This document shows, piece after piece, positions 23,601 to 35,676 of a stretch of 64,000 bases of DNA. Origin of the DNA: Lentinus brumalis (lineage: Eukaryota; Basidiomycota; Agaricomycetes; Polyporales; Polyporaceae); contig MARA01000024.1 in assembly GCA_001792895.1 (NCBI GenBank), positions 310,001 through 374,000 of the forward strand. The letters are read 5' to 3'. The notes under the pieces are model-generated. The model searched no databases and was not told the origin of the DNA. It was given only the letters and a program-made list of their open reading frames with translations. Every line of letters starts with the position of its first letter. The stretch's first letter is position 1. A program made the translations under genes and the position numbers.

Positions 23601-25636
23601 AGTACATGCCGCTGCTGGAAGACTTCTATCCCGAGAACGAGGATGGCTTGAAGGACTGCGCCGAATCGCAAGAAGTGGACGAGTCTATCAAGGACATGTA
23701 AGCTCGACACGTTTGCTCGTGATAAGGGAATGTAACTAACCACGCACAGTCTCGGCTCATGGACAGGTGTCTTTGTCCAAGATTGGTATCCGCTCATCAA
23801 TGTTCACTTCCATGCATCTCCAACCAATCCGAAGCGGTTCGTAGCTGTCCCGCTGCTATGGGACTCCTTCAGGTGCAACCGCACGACCCTCACCGGAGAA
23901 CGCATCTCCACCCCAGACAACGAGCTGATTTACGCAATCACGATGGAGGCGAACTGTAAACTCATTCCTCCGACATACTTTCGGCTCCGGCTCAGTGACG
24001 ATGGCCTGTCTCTACGAGGAGTATACGATAGATACGATCTATCGTCCCAAGACGGAAGCCTAGAGGCCCCGCCAGGTATTCAAGTGGTCATGAAACGCAC
24101 ATCGACGCAGGCCGCCCTCCAACACTACCCATCCCCAGACGAGTTCGCTCACGGCAGACCTCGTGCCCTCTGGAGGTTCGCCATATCTTCCGTCCTACAT
24201 ATAATACGCAGCCGCGGTACCGGCATCTCCTGGAAGCGCGTCGTAGCCCGCCATTCGGCCAGGCGCCGCCTAGCTTCTATACTCTACTTGCAAGTCACCG
24301 TGGGCCCGCTCCCACCAGCACTAGGCGACGAAGGATCGACGCTCACCAAGAGCATGCAGCCTGCAGACGTCCACTTCACCGTATACGCATCTATCGAGCC
24401 GTCGAAGTTCCCATGGCTCCTCCCGGCTTGCTCTGTTCAGGGACCGAACTGTCAGACCCTGCTCCCTACCACCACGCCCTGCCTACGGTGCTGCTCTCCG
24501 CACTGCATCCCACAATTCCAACAATACGCTTCTCACGGCTGCGTGATCTGCGAAAACCCGCAGTGTCTCGAGGCACACGACTCAACCGAGGGCACCCGCC
24601 ACTGTGTTGTCAGGACGCGCGTTCAGGGGTGGACGATCGACAAGTTCGAGCAGGCTACAGGAAAGGGCTACCGTCAACTGCGGGAACGTGCGCGGTATTT
24701 GCAGGACCTGCTTGCCACGGATCGGGACTACCACGTACTGTCCCGTCGAACACCTCGGGAGCCGTCCCAACTGACAACGATATCAGAATGGGATGAAGAC
24801 CCGGTCACCGTTGCCGATAGCGACCTCATGCGGAGGTCAAGCACAAGCTCCGTCACTCCGTCCCAATCAGGCGTCGGCAAACGCGTGAGGTTTCGTCAAG
24901 ACGACGATGACGACGACGTCGTAGTTTCAGAGCCCGAGGCAATGGATGACATGTCTTCTCCCGGTTCGTCCTCAGAAGGAACGGCCGTCAAGGTGCACGA
25001 TCCCAGTGTGTCTCAGGAGTTGGGTGCACTCGCCCTTCAGACTGCTACCTCGGCCGCGAACTCTACTCCTGGCGGTGACGCGCAGGAGTGTTTCAATTGC
25101 AAAGAGAGGATAACGCTGCCTTGTTGGACATGCGCTGAGTGTGCCGGTGAGTGAGCTGCCAGCACATCCACATCTCAATTCGAGTGTCTCTTACTGATGT
25201 ATCCGTCGGCGCAGGACTCACCTGCGTATGCTCGACCTGCGACGCTGCACTGCCATCCGGATTTGCATGGCCCGAGAGTACGCACGAGCTTAGCCACACG
25301 CTTCTCTATGTCCCAGCGCCCCACGCTCCCGACTCACTGCGCCTAATGCCAATGCCTCCGTCTCCGGAATCTATTCCGGGTTGGGTTCCGTATCCTTCCA
25401 ATGATGTCGATGAGTGGCGGCGTGGCGACGCGATAAACTACTTAAAGGAAGACAACGACAACAATCCTAGGATGTTGGCTCTGGAGGAGAGGATGGGACG
25501 CATGGAGGAGCGGTTCGGTGCCGTCGAGGAGGGGGTTGCGCGGATGGAACGCATGCTGCAGGCCGCGATGTCTCTCCTGCGTGCGGGGCAGACTCCAGAC
25601 TGTTGTGGCCCACAGACTACAGCGGAGTCTCGATGA
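20622..25636 (+). CDS. Large EF-hand and zinc-finger protein, 1,444 residues
   Basis: Thirteen exons: 20622-20904, 20965-21079, 21135-21431, 21485-22041, 22098-22321, 22374-22400, 22454-22707, 22762-23107, 23169-23325, 23385-23446, 23504-23697, 23750-25146 and 25215-25636. They sum to 4,335 bases with every phase agreeing. The N-terminus is a helical bundle (LVKALDEISRIHPYIAAAVG) like those before fungal signalling modules. A tyrosine/proline repeat region follows (about 290-420). One EF-hand loop, DADASGFVTIQE, has Asp, Asp, Ser and Glu ligands. Near the C-terminus CFNCKERITLPCWTCAEC and CVCSTCD form a ZZ-like zinc finger, followed by a coiled coil. The family is common in Agaricomycetes; a calcium-responsive scaffold role is inference. 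Confidence 0.85.
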
Positions 25637-25916
25637 TGGATTCTTTCCGCGCACAGTAGTAAGTACCTTGTAGAAAGAGAAGAGGAAGTAGTGTGGCTAG
25701 GTTGCAGTACCGCCCCTACGTGAGTATGTATGATACATAGTAGGATCTAAGAAGGAATGTCGCTTACACCTAACCACCCTGCCCCGCTGCTCAACGATGC
25801 CTGCCGAGCAAGACATAACTCGACCCGCTACTAGTAATTTGCGAACTGGAACGTGACAATACCGAGCAAGAGGTGTACTGGTACAAAGAAAATACTTTCA
25901 ACCGTGACATACAGAA
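25637..25916. other. 3' intergenic region
   Basis: Short gap between the EF-hand gene stop and the stop codon of the displaced FunK1 3' piece. No gene seen. Confidence 0.5.
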
Positions 25917-26271
25917 CTACAAATTGGGGCCCTTCCGACGCTTCGCGGCAGAGTCCTCGTTCTTTCCCTGCTTCCGCTTGGTAGACTCGTTCATCTGCGC
26001 TGAGCTCTTGGTGCCGGCCGCGACGGAGGCGTCAACTTCCTTCTTGGGGATGACGAAACTCTTCGGCCTCTTGTCAGCCCCCTTGTCCGACTGCGGCCAA
26101 TCAATTTGATGAGTGTGCTTCCAAAATTCCAGCTTGAAGGCGCGGTGAGTCATCTTCTCTCGGGCATCTTGGACTGCCTGGTCGACCTTCAATTCGCTGG
26201 GGCCAGCGACGTCGACGGCTACAATCGGTAACGTGGGTGCCTCCCCAGCGGCGGCATGGGTCATAATTTCG
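25917..26271 (-). pseudogene. 3' fragment of transposon-split FunK1 kinase gene
   Basis: The last 118 codons and stop of the kinase gene whose 5' part lies at 61414-59114. The frame starts mid-codon at 26271, directly next to the target-site duplication. It encodes EIMTHAAAGEAPTL, then FKLEFWKHTHQIDWPQSDKG, and ends in a lysine-rich tail. FunK1 proteins typically finish with such a tryptophan-bearing helix and basic tail. It has no promoter or start of its own. An internal ATG at 26264 could in principle be used, but nothing suggests it. The frame carries no other damage, so the split looks recent. Confidence 0.88.
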
Positions 26272-26279
26272 GCAGGAAC
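26272..26279. repeat. Target-site duplication, left copy
   Basis: GCAGGAAC, identical to 59114-59121. The bases on each side differ (G/C here, T/A there), so the duplication is exactly 8 bp. Confidence 0.93.
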
Positions 26280-26362
26280 CAGTGACTTCAGTTAGGCCGA
26301 ATTATTTGGCCCCGCTAGTTAAGGCGGCTCCTCGATCATTTGGCGCCTTAGTACAAGGGCCA
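26280..26362 (+). repeat. Left terminal inverted repeat
   Basis: Bases 26299-26362 match the reverse complement of the right end at about 51 of 64 positions, ungapped by eye. The outermost 20 bases are less similar. TTATTTGG-like motifs recur further inward to about 26500. Confidence 0.85.
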
Positions 26363-26520
26363 CTCGCAGATATTCGCGCGTATATACCGTCCAATTATTT
26401 GTGCACCGCCACCGTCTTGGTTCACTTGTACGATATTCAGTTCAACATTCGTATATTTGGTTCGAATATTCGGCGTTTATTTGGCCAATATTTGAGGCCA
26501 TTTGACCGGCGACCAAAAAA

Positions 26521-26591
26521 CAGGCCCAGGAATCGAACGGACGACCTCCGAGACAACAACATGGCGTGCAATCCAACTGAGCCACCGCTCC
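26521..26591 (-). ncRNA. tRNA-derived sequence (SINE-like or tRNA relic)
   Basis: On the minus strand the 5' end GGAGCGG is followed by an A box TGGCTCAGTTGG and a B box GTTCGATTCC, as in a type 2 Pol III promoter. A run of six T follows (26520-26515), a Pol III terminator. The acceptor and T stems do not pair properly, so it is not a functional tRNA gene. It lies about 160 bp inside the left repeat of the giant element. Confidence 0.5.
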
Positions 26592-26639
26592 TTGAGTATG
26601 TCCCTCAAACATAGCGTGGTGAACGTCTCCAAGGTGGCC

Positions 26640-28140
26640 CCCTCCTCCCCCCGCCGGTGGAGGATGAGGTGGTTAAATGGCTCCTACCGGCTACATGAAC
26701 CGCAGGCCGCTCACGCTAATGAGAACATGGCGGTCTACGTTCTCGCTCGCTCCGCACTGCACGCCCCGCTCTGTCCCACCGTTAGTGAGTTCTCCGTGAA
26801 CTCTGCATCTGCTCATACGTACACAGGTCCTCATTACTTACGTCCAGCAGACATCCCCAGTCGACGTCCCTACCTTCGTGCTGCCTTTGCGCGCACACCA
26901 CCATTGTCCCGCATATTGCGGCGCCCTGTGAGGCACGCAGCCGATCTCGGCGCTCACTTGTCTTCCCAGCCACGAACTCAACCTCACGGTCCTCCGCTCA
27001 CCACACCCCACATCCCGTCCACGCCCTTCACAGCGACAGCGACACGGGGTACGCCACGCACCCTCCAACTGCTGCTCTCCCGCAGTGCCCTCGCTCCGAG
27101 CTCGTTCTCGCGCCCGACACCGTGCTGTCAACACCGACCGTGCCACGCACCCACTCGAACCGCTGCTCGCCTCCGTCCTGCTCACACCGCAGCACCGCGC
27201 CCTTGACACCGACCCCCACGCGTCGTGCTCGCACTCGACCGCCACTCGCTCCCTTCGTCATCGTCATCGTGCACGACATCTCGCCGTTAATCATCGTGCA
27301 CGACACCTCGGCGTGAACACGAGCGGTCCCACTCAACCGCGGCTCAACTGCGTCCCCCTCACCCCACCATCGTTCTCTCTCTTCTCGCCCTCGCCTGCGA
27401 CTCGCCGCTTTCACTCGCGGCACACCGAGCCTCGTCACCGCCCTCCGTCTCCTCCCTCTTCTCCCCCTCGCCTGCGACTCGACACCGCGACTCGTCACCG
27501 CCCACCGCCCTCCGTCTCCCTCCTCTCGCCCTCGCCTGCGACTCGCCGCGGCACACCGCGACTCGCGACTCGTCACCGCCCTCCGCCCTCCGTCTCCCTC
27601 TTCTCGCCGTCGCGTGCAACTCCCCGCTTCGACTCGTCACCGCCCACCGCCCTCCGCCCTCCGTCTCCCTCTTCTCGCCGTCGCGTGCAACTCCCCGCTT
27701 CGACTCGTCACCGCCCACCGCCCTCCGTCTCCCTCCTCTCGCCCTCGCCTGCGACTCGCCGCGGCACACCGCGACTCGCGACTCGTCACCGCCCTCCGCC
27801 CTCCGTCTCCCTCTTCTCGCCGTCGCGTGCAACTCCCCGCTTCGACTCGTCACCGCCCACCGCCCTCCGTCTCCCTCCTCTCGCCCTCGCCTGCGACTCG
27901 CCGCGGCACACCGCGACTCGCGACTCGTCACCGCCCTCCGCCCTCCGTCTCCCTCTTCTCGCCGTCACCTGCAACTCCCCGCTTCGACCCGTGGCACACC
28001 GCGGCTCGTCACCGCCCTCTGTCTCCCTCCTCTCGCCCCCGGCGGCGACTTACCGCTTCAACTCGCAGCACACCGCGGCTCGTCACCCCCGACGTCTCTC
28101 TTCTCGCCCTCGCCTGCGACTCCTCGATTCCGCTCGTGGT
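26640..28140. repeat. Left subterminal tandem-repeat block
   Basis: From about 27360 to 28110 a composite unit of roughly 140 bp (with about 70-bp subunits) recurs several times. It carries CTCGCCCTCGCCTGCGACTC and GACTCGTCACCGCCC. The strand is C-rich and the long frames on both strands are artefacts of the repeat. No gene is called here. Confidence 0.7.
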
Positions 28141-28449
28141 CCTGCCAGGTGAGTATTCTCCTAACCTCGACGCCACGCACCTCCACTCCCCCTTCATCCC
28201 TCGTTTCCAGCTCTGGCCTTGGGCCGAGCTTTCCCCTTCCCTTGCCCTGCCGCAATCTTCTTTGGACTGACCAGTTTGCGCACCCAGTTGCTGTGCGATC
28301 GATCTCCCGCCCACCTGTCGCTTTGCCGTATCTGGGCCACCCTTGTTACCAGGTGAGTCGTCACGCACTCACTGGCATGTCTTCTCCCACTCATCTAGCC
28401 CGCACTCACCCTCTCCATATATCGTCCCGCCTGATCCCCAGACTTCATC

Positions 28450-28882
28450 ATGGCCGCTCGAGCACTCCAGGTGTGTTCTTTGATACGTCCTCGTCCACTG
28501 GTGTGCATACTGATGACGGGGTGCCTACAGATGTTCCGTTCGCTCTACGGCCATGGTGGTCAGTCCCCTGCCCAGCTTGCATGGACCGACTTGGTTCATG
28601 TGAGCACTCACACGTATTGCAGATATCTCTCGTCCTCACTCTGTTTTCCAGGGCATGCTGCGGGCTGGCTTCAGCATGCGCTCCTCCCGCGGCACTCGGC
28701 GTCGCTTCTCTCCACCTGAAGGCACTACCGGACGTGCTGTGACCGTCAAGCAGCCTCGCTCAGGATTTTTTGATCGTCGGGCCCAGGGCCAGTAAGCACC
28801 CCCTTTGCGATCTAACCTTGATTCAGCTCATTCTTTCAGTCTCAGGCGCAGGTTTGAACGCGTCAAAATCGACTACAAGTTT
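28450..28882 (+). CDS. Small basic cargo protein, 5' exons
   Basis: Exons 28450-28470, 28531-28599, 28652-28791 and 28840-28882 join in phase to give MAARALQMFRSLYGHG, LAWTDLVHGMLRAGF, an Arg-rich block and RRRFERVKIDYKF. Donors are GTGTGT, GTGAGC, GTAAGC and GTAAGT. At least one more exon should follow (candidates 29072-29140 and 29196-29310), but the end is unclear. The arrangement of a helix (WTDLVHGMLRAGF), basic strand and short second domain is reminiscent of small RNA-binding folds; I do not recognise a family. Confidence 0.5.
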
Positions 28883-31149
28883 GTAAGTGAACGCCTTTGA
28901 ATCTTGCCTCGTCTCATCTTGAGGTACTATCTTCATCTATCGCATAACGTACCTATGTCTGCACGGCATTATCTTGATACATTTGAATCGCATCTTCTCC
29001 CTGTGTGCACGCCCCACTCGCATGCTCTTGCGGCTCCCTCGGATGGACACGACGTTACATGCTCGCACTGATGGCAGATGGCCCCAGCACGAAGATCATC
29101 AGTCCTGCGCAGGAGAGCACCAGACGAGCGAGGGAACGCACCGCGGTAAGTTTGGGCGTGTTTCTTTCCTTCCTGTTCAGGGGTGGACACTCGCGCTGCA
29201 CACTGTCGCGGATGCGCCCTGTGAGCTCACTCCGAACATCCCTAGAGACACTTCTGGCCTCCCTGCCCTGGCTCGACTGGACACCCCACTCACCAGATCT
29301 GGCCATGAAGGTACGTCAGCATATGTTGCACTGTTCGCGTCTGTCGGACGCACCTACTTCCCCTGTGGTAGCCAACCCGTCGTCGAGCACCTGGACGGTG
29401 AACTTGCGTCACCGGTCTCGCGGCAGAGTGACCTCGTCGCCTCTGCGAATGAGAGCACGGCACGGTGAGTAAGTGCAGCAGCATTCGGCACGCAGCAGCC
29501 GCTCCTCATCAGATGTCGCCCGACGATGTCCTGTGAGCTCTGGCTCTTGTCCACACGCACGCGCACCACGCGTCCGCCCTCCTCCTCATGCCTCAGACAC
29601 TCGTGCTCCTGTGAGCAGCGCATGGCCGCCCGTGACGGCCGGGACGACTGGTGGGCAGGCCCGGGGCTCGAGTCGTCCAGGGGGTCATCGAAGTTGCACT
29701 GCATACGTGGGTCGACCCTTGGCTGCTTGTCGTTGCACACCACGCCTCGTCCGCAGGCCTGCTAGGGCGCGTCCTACGCCATCCGGGGCTGTTCCATGAA
29801 GACGTCCCTGTGTCACTGCCGTAGGGCACACTGCAACACTACCTGCGCTCTCACGACCCAGGGTCAGTCACGGCTCACACGGGGCACTCGTGCCGCTGCT
29901 TACCTTCGCCCACTCAGTCGACATTGCCATGCAAGCCGCGGAGTCTGCAACTTCGTCGTCAGCCAAGGTTCGTCAAGCTCAAGACCAAAGCTCCGTCACA
30001 CATCGTACTCACTGACCTGTACACAGCTGGAGGGGCCTCTTTCTGACAGCATTGTCCGATCTCGTCGCCCTGGTCGAAGGGTCCCACATCTGAGGCGGTG
30101 AGCCAATCCTTCCTGCGAGTCTCGCAGCCACGCACTTACAGGATTGTGCACTTCTCTGTTCGCGATCGCACACAGTCATCTACTCGAGCGTTCTCTTCTC
30201 GCATATCCCAGCACGTCCCATATCCCAGCACGTCGCCTCTCTCTTGTCTCTCGTCGCTCTCTCGTGTCGCCGTCTCTCGTCGCCGTCTCTCGTCCCTCTC
30301 TCTCTTGTCTCTCATCGCTCTCTCGCGTCGCCGTCTCGCGTCGCCGTCTCTCGTCGCCGTCTCTCTCTCTTGTCTCTCGTCGCTCTCTCGTGTCGCCGTC
30401 TCTCGTCGCCGTCTCTCGCTTGTCTCTCATCGCTCTCTGGCGGCGCTCTCTCTCGTCTCTCGTCTCTTGTCTCTTGTCTCTCGTCTCTCGCCGCCGTCTC
30501 TCGGCCGTCTCTCTCTCTTTTCTCTCGTCGCTCTCTCTTGTCTCTCGTCGCTCTCTCGTGTCGCCGTCTCTCGTCGCCGTCTCTCGTCGCCGTCTCTCGT
30601 CGCCGTCTCTCGTCCCTCTCTCTCTTGTCTCTCATCGCTCTCTCGTGTCGCCGTCTCTCGTCGCCGTCTCTCGCTGGTCTCTCATCGCTCTCTGGCGTCG
30701 CCGTCTCTCATCTCTTGTCTCTTGTCTCTTGTCTCTCGTCTCTCGCCGCCGTCTCTCGGCCGTCTCTCTCTCTTGTCTCTCGTCGCTCTCTCGTGTCGCC
30801 GTCTCTCGTCCCTCTCTCGTCTAATGGCTCGCATCTCGCCGTCTCGACCTTGCCCTCGTGTCCTCCCTCCGACGGCTTCGATACTGACCGCTCTGGTCCC
30901 CTGGGCACCTAAGTACATGTTTTGGTAGTATACTCATGTACGTCTATAACGCGCCACTCAACTCATCTGTTCCATCGGCGAAGGTTGCATGGCCAACCGG
31001 GCCGGCTCTTTAACCGTCTGAATCTGTCCGCGTGGTTTCTTGCGGAGGTGATGGTCCTCGCACCAGCGGCGTTTGGTGCCTTGCATTCTCAGCTCTCGAA
31101 CGCTGTGTGGAGTGGTTGAACATTGTGCAGGCAGATCAAACTGGACGAC
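28883..31149. other. Poorly resolved region within the element
   Basis: Possible later exons of the 28450 gene lie up to about 30090. From 30235 to 30830 the plus strand is a TCTCTCGTCGC polypyrimidine array. I see no complete gene. Confidence 0.4.
30235..30830. repeat. GTCTCTCGTCGC polypyrimidine tandem array
   Basis: Short units such as GTCTCTCGTCGCC and CTCTCGTGTCGCC repeat in direct orientation. A larger block of about 250 bp is present twice (around 30290-30510 and 30610-30790). The long frames on both strands are repeat artefacts. Confidence 0.85.
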
Positions 31150-33055
31150 TTACCGTTCGACCGTCTTCTGCATGCCGTCTTGGGTGTTCATGGCCATATG
31201 CGCCACATCCCCGTCGGTTCCCTGGGACCAGCTGATTGCATAGCATGCATGCGGCTCCTGCGGCATCGGTTGGCTTGGGAAACCTAACCAGCGTTCATCG
31301 TCACTCACCTCCTGCAAGCCGTCATCCCTCTGAAGTCGCATATTGTTATGCACACTCACCGGGGCAGCCTCAATCTCCTCGAGGTCAGGCATATCCATAT
31401 CGTCACCCTGCACACTGGTGAGTGAGGGACGATGACCGGTATGCGCCCCGACTCACCTCCAGCTCCATCACACCATTCTCCTCCACCTTGATGTTCACCA
31501 GCTGTGCGTCCATCCACAGAAATTGTTCTCCGCGGATGCGCGCGAAGTGTTCCCCCAACGCATCTGGGTCTGCCCCCTGTTCCACAGGACGCGACCGGAT
31601 ATTCGTCGGGAGCGACGCCCAGCAATTCTCTGGCCATTCTCCATACGTTTTCGCCCGCTCGGCTTCTTCTGGTATACGGGCGAGCTGGGGCGTCCAGTCA
31701 GTGGGTGTGGCCATGGGGCGTGCGCGGCGTGAGGGGAAGAGACAAAGGCCAATGTGCAGGCGCCGGTCTCTCTCAATTTTCTGCGGCGCTTCCTGGACAC
31801 CTAGCTCCGCCGGGTCATGTCATTGGGACGATACCATGTACATAAGCTACATTGGGGACCTCGCGAGCAGGTGCACGTCGGTGATGGCAAAGAACAGCAG
31901 TCCGACGTCGTCTAGGCGCACCCGGGTGTGCAGCAGCACCAGATCGCCTGGCTTCAACGAGCAAAAATTGGTGTTCTTGACGAGAGTGCCAGGCTTGATA
32001 CGTCGCTGAGAATCCTGCACTTGCAGCATCTGGTGGCTTGTCAGCCAACGGGTCGCTGCAGAGGTCGCCCGTACTCACCCGACCCCGGCGCGTCATCTTC
32101 GCGTACGCGGTAAGCACATTCGGGACGGTTTCTGAGAATACTTCAGTGGGTGTCCCCTCGCACACCGTATCACTCACGGCTCGGTTTGAACGTGTGAATG
32201 ATTTCCCCCAAGGCGTTTCTGTCCCCGCGGCGGATGAAGGCGACAGAGATGTCGTACTCTGCGGCTTTGCCTGCCTTCACGTGGAAATTGAGGTCCCAGA
32301 CCATGCCGGTGATCTGAACGTCGACAGGCTTGGCCTTGTAGCACATCGTGTCGTCGTTGGTCATTCCGCACGCTTGTACAGGTACCTTGCCGAGAGCGAA
32401 CGCAGGCATGCTTGCATCCGATCTGTGTGCGTACCGACGCAGTCGCCTGCCTTCGGTTAGCTGCGTGCAAATGTTAGCACTGCGTCCCACTCACTTTGTT
32501 AAGGCCTCGCTGATCCATGGCTCCAGCTCCAGCTCGTCCGGCTGGTCAATCTCCTCCGGTTCCCATAGTTGCGGCGCAGGCATATTGTCGGTTATGGATG
32601 GGTGTGCACTCGAGTATGGCCGAGCTGGGTGGACGCCCACTCACCGCGTGGCATTCACGCGCGAAGTCCAGGCCGTGCTGGTCACATGGGCGTGCCCCAG
32701 CGTCTGTGAAGCGCGTCCTCGGGGAGTTTCGGTCCGCTTCCGGCCTACAGGGCGCTGGACCTCGCGCCGGGACCTTGGTCCGTGCGCGAGGGCTTTCCCG
32801 GACCGCGTCTTGAATCTGTTGGTCGGCATCTTCGGCACGTCGGCGATCCCCGCGGCAAAGCCTCGACCCAGGTCCGTGCGTGGGGTACACCTTCCGCTTT
32901 CGACGAGATGCCGCCCTCACTGTATTGTCGAGCGCCTGCATGACAGAAGTCCCCGTTGATGCCCCCGTATATAGCAAGTCCGTGCGGGGTGCTTCCTTTT
33001 GCACTACAACGACATCAACGTCTTTGAGGACTTCTGAGGACGTGCGAGCTCTCAT
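31150..33055 (-). CDS. Multi-exon cargo protein of unknown function
   Basis: The start is MRARTSSEVLKDVDVVVV at 33055, only 102 bp from the divergent ATG at 33158. Recognisable exons: 33055 to about 32648 (basic, RRKRK), one ending WISEALTK near 32500, one containing FALGKVPVQACGM and MVWDLNFHVKAGKAAEYD (about 32460-32175), VPNVLTAYAKMTRRGR, and one with KPGDLVLLHTRVRLDDVG (about 32029-31862). Later exons near 31700 (PEEAERAKTYGEW) and 31410 are probable. The KPGDLVLLHTR strand suggests a small beta-barrel module. One junction near 32640 does not close. No family recognised. Confidence 0.55.
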
Positions 33056-33157
33056 ATCAACCCAGCCCGCTGGGCTTCCTCCTCGCCCTCTCTCTCTCTC
33101 CCCCCATCAACACCGCCGCCCACCGCCACATCCCCTACTCTGCCCCTCCCGTCTGTA

Positions 33158-35676
33158 ATGGTCAAGCGCAACAAGGCCCAGGCCCCCGACGACGACGACG
33201 ACGACGGTGAGGAGCCCCCGGCCAAAAAGCCCGCCAAGAAGGCGCCTCCCGCCTCCACAAAGAAGCCCCCCGCCACCACCCAGAAGCCCGCCACCACACC
33301 CTCCAAGGCTGCCCGGCCCGCCCGACGCCCCGGCCCGTCGTCCAGATCCCCCAGCGCGCCAAACCGCCCGGCCCGAAGAAGGTCGCCGCGTCCGGCCCCA
33401 GCGCGCCTAGCTCGGCTTCCAAGCAGGCCCGAGCAAAGGTGAGTACGTTCGGCGTTCCCCGAAAGTGCCTCAGTGTCGACGCGTCCTAGGTCACTCAAGA
33501 GGAGCCCCAGGAGGAGGAGGTTCGTGCCCGTCTTCTTTGTTCGTCCTCCCGCTGATCATCCCTCGGCAGCGGTCGCCTCCGCACTCACGCAAGGTCAGTC
33601 ATTGTAAACTCCAGTCCACTTCTGTTCGACGCTGACCCCTTCTGGCAGCGTGGACGGCGCATTGAAGTCCAGCAGGACGATGGTCAGGCGGAGGAGGATG
33701 AGCAGGTACGTCCATGCTCGCATTGCCCCCGTCATCCTGCTCAACATTACTAGGATACCCCCGTCCCTCCTTCCAAGAAAAAGAAAAAGAAGAAGTTTGT
33801 CATGGTCGACGATTCCGATGACTCGGTCGCAGAGGTAAGTCGCACAGACATCTCTGCTCGCTCCGTACTCAATGCGCCTCCGAGTGGTTAGACTCCAGCC
33901 AAGAAGTCTGCGGGGTCTCGCCCCACCGGCACGGCAGCCAAAGTCTCGCCGGCGAAGGTATGCCCCCTCCCCTTGTTCCACCGCCTGCTGACTCACGTTC
34001 CCCACCCACACGATCAGGCTGTCAAAGGCAAGCACCGCGCTCTCGAGCCCGCCTCTGAGGGCGACGAGGAGCCCCAGGAGTCAGGGGCAGAGAACGTCGA
34101 GGACGAGGCGGGCGTCGACGATGATGCCGGTGACGAGGACGATGTTGTCGTGCGGGGGATGATCGAGGACGACGGGGCGCAGGAGGAAGGTGTCGATGAC
34201 GACGGGCTTGCGGAGGGGTCGGTGGAGCAGGAGGACCCTGGTGACGAGGACTACGAGGAAGAGGGGGCGGTAGAGGACGACCACAGTACCGACGTAGAGA
34301 TCGTCTACGTGACTAAGAACAAGACTCACAACAAGGCCCAGCCTAGTGCCTCCGCGGCGCGCACCCGCTCCAAGAACGCTGGCAAGGGTTCAACGACGCC
34401 CTCTGCCGTCAAGGCAGATGTCAAGGGTAAAGGCGTCGCCAAAGCCCCCTCGACGCGCTCACGGCGCAAGGGAGTGCCGGCAGCAGCGGGGGAGTCTGGT
34501 GAGGTAGCGAAACCGACGTCGCAGCGTCGCCCCGCGAAGAAGTCCGACCCCGGCCCTTTGGAGTTCCCGTTCGCCAGGCCGCACACCGATGCCCAGACGC
34601 GCGCCCCGTACTTGTGGCTATTCAATCCCGCCTCCGACGGGGAGGACTTCGACGCCTTGCACCAAAGACTGCAGTCCCTGGCAGAAGCCCGGAAGTTCCG
34701 CGTGTTGAACTGCAAGGACCTTACCGGCTACGACTGTATCCAGTGCGCGCGCACGAAGACTGAGTGCACTCGCGAACATAACACGAAGTCCTGCCAACCC
34801 TGCACCGCTCGCGGCTGGAAGTGCTCTTTCGTCGTTGGTACGCCTCCCTTTCTGTCGCCCACATTGTACATACTGATCTAGTTTTCGACAGCGTTGGTTG
34901 CTCTCACCCCCGACTACGAATTCAGCGACATGGTGGACGCCCTCGACCTCAACATCCGCACCCTCGTCGCAACCTCGTTGGCCTCAGACTGGAGCCTGCA
35001 CGCTTGTGAGGAGCGTATGGAGGCCTTGGAGAGGCGTCTGGACGGTGTGGAGGGCGCTCTCACCCGCCTGGAGGGCGCGTTCAACAAGTACGACGACGTC
35101 TTGGGGATGCTGTCGCGCATGTGCCAGCCGTCGGTCCGTGCGGGCTCTCCCCCTCTTTCTATGTCTCTGTTCCCTGGTGCCCCGGCGGCCCCCGCGTCCC
35201 CGTTGTTCCAGCCCGCCCGCCCATCTGTCGCCTCGTCGTCGTCCTCGGCCCCCGTGCGGCAGCCCCCAGCTCAACCCTCCCCATCCTCCCGTCCCGGTTA
35301 CTACGAAGCCTGGAAGGTCCCTAGTTATGAGCCCGGTGGCGGCGCCTTGGCCGCCCACTTCTATGAACGTGCTGTGGGGGCGGACCCCCGCACTTCGGCA
35401 GCGGCGCTTCCAAGCCACGGTCACCCGTCGGAGCCTGGCCCTTCTCGTGCCGGGGCGTCCAGTGAGGCGGGACCTTCTCGGGCCCCCGCTGCGAGTGAGG
35501 CGGCTGGATCGATGGAGGCGGGCGCTTCCCGGCCTGGCGGTCGTCGCGTCGTAAGTTTGTCACATGAACTCTTCACCGTCTCTGACTGACTCACCCAGGT
35601 TGGTTAGTTGGTTGGCCCACCCGGCCGCGCCAGGTACATGCAGTTGCCGGACGAGGACATAGAGAACCCTGACTAG
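33158..35676 (+). CDS. Acidic/basic zinc-cluster cargo protein
   Basis: A ladder of short phase-0 exons encodes alternating Lys/Arg-rich and Asp/Glu-rich tracts (KKPAKKAPP, SKKKKKKKFVMVDDSDDS). A larger exon (34019-34838) follows, ending in the cysteine cluster CIQCARTKTEC then CQPCTARGWKC, a two-half CxxC zinc site. The next exon (from 34892) has a coiled coil (MEALERRLDGVEGALTRLEG) and a Ser/Pro-rich region. The last exon ends IENPD at 35676. It may bind DNA or RNA through basic tracts and zinc; that is inference. Exon 1 has a frame shift at CCCC (33328-33331) where one extra C restores RPVVQIPQRAKPPGPKK. Confidence 0.65.

Noticed and set aside
27085..28152. Long plus-strand frame of 355 codons and opposing minus frames
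   Set aside because: They follow the tandem repeat period, give low-complexity Ser/Arg/Thr peptides and are open on both strands.
30098..30928. Long frames rich in Ser/Leu/Arg on plus and Arg/Glu/Asp on minus
   Set aside because: Products of the GTCTCTCGTCGC array; no domain or splice context.
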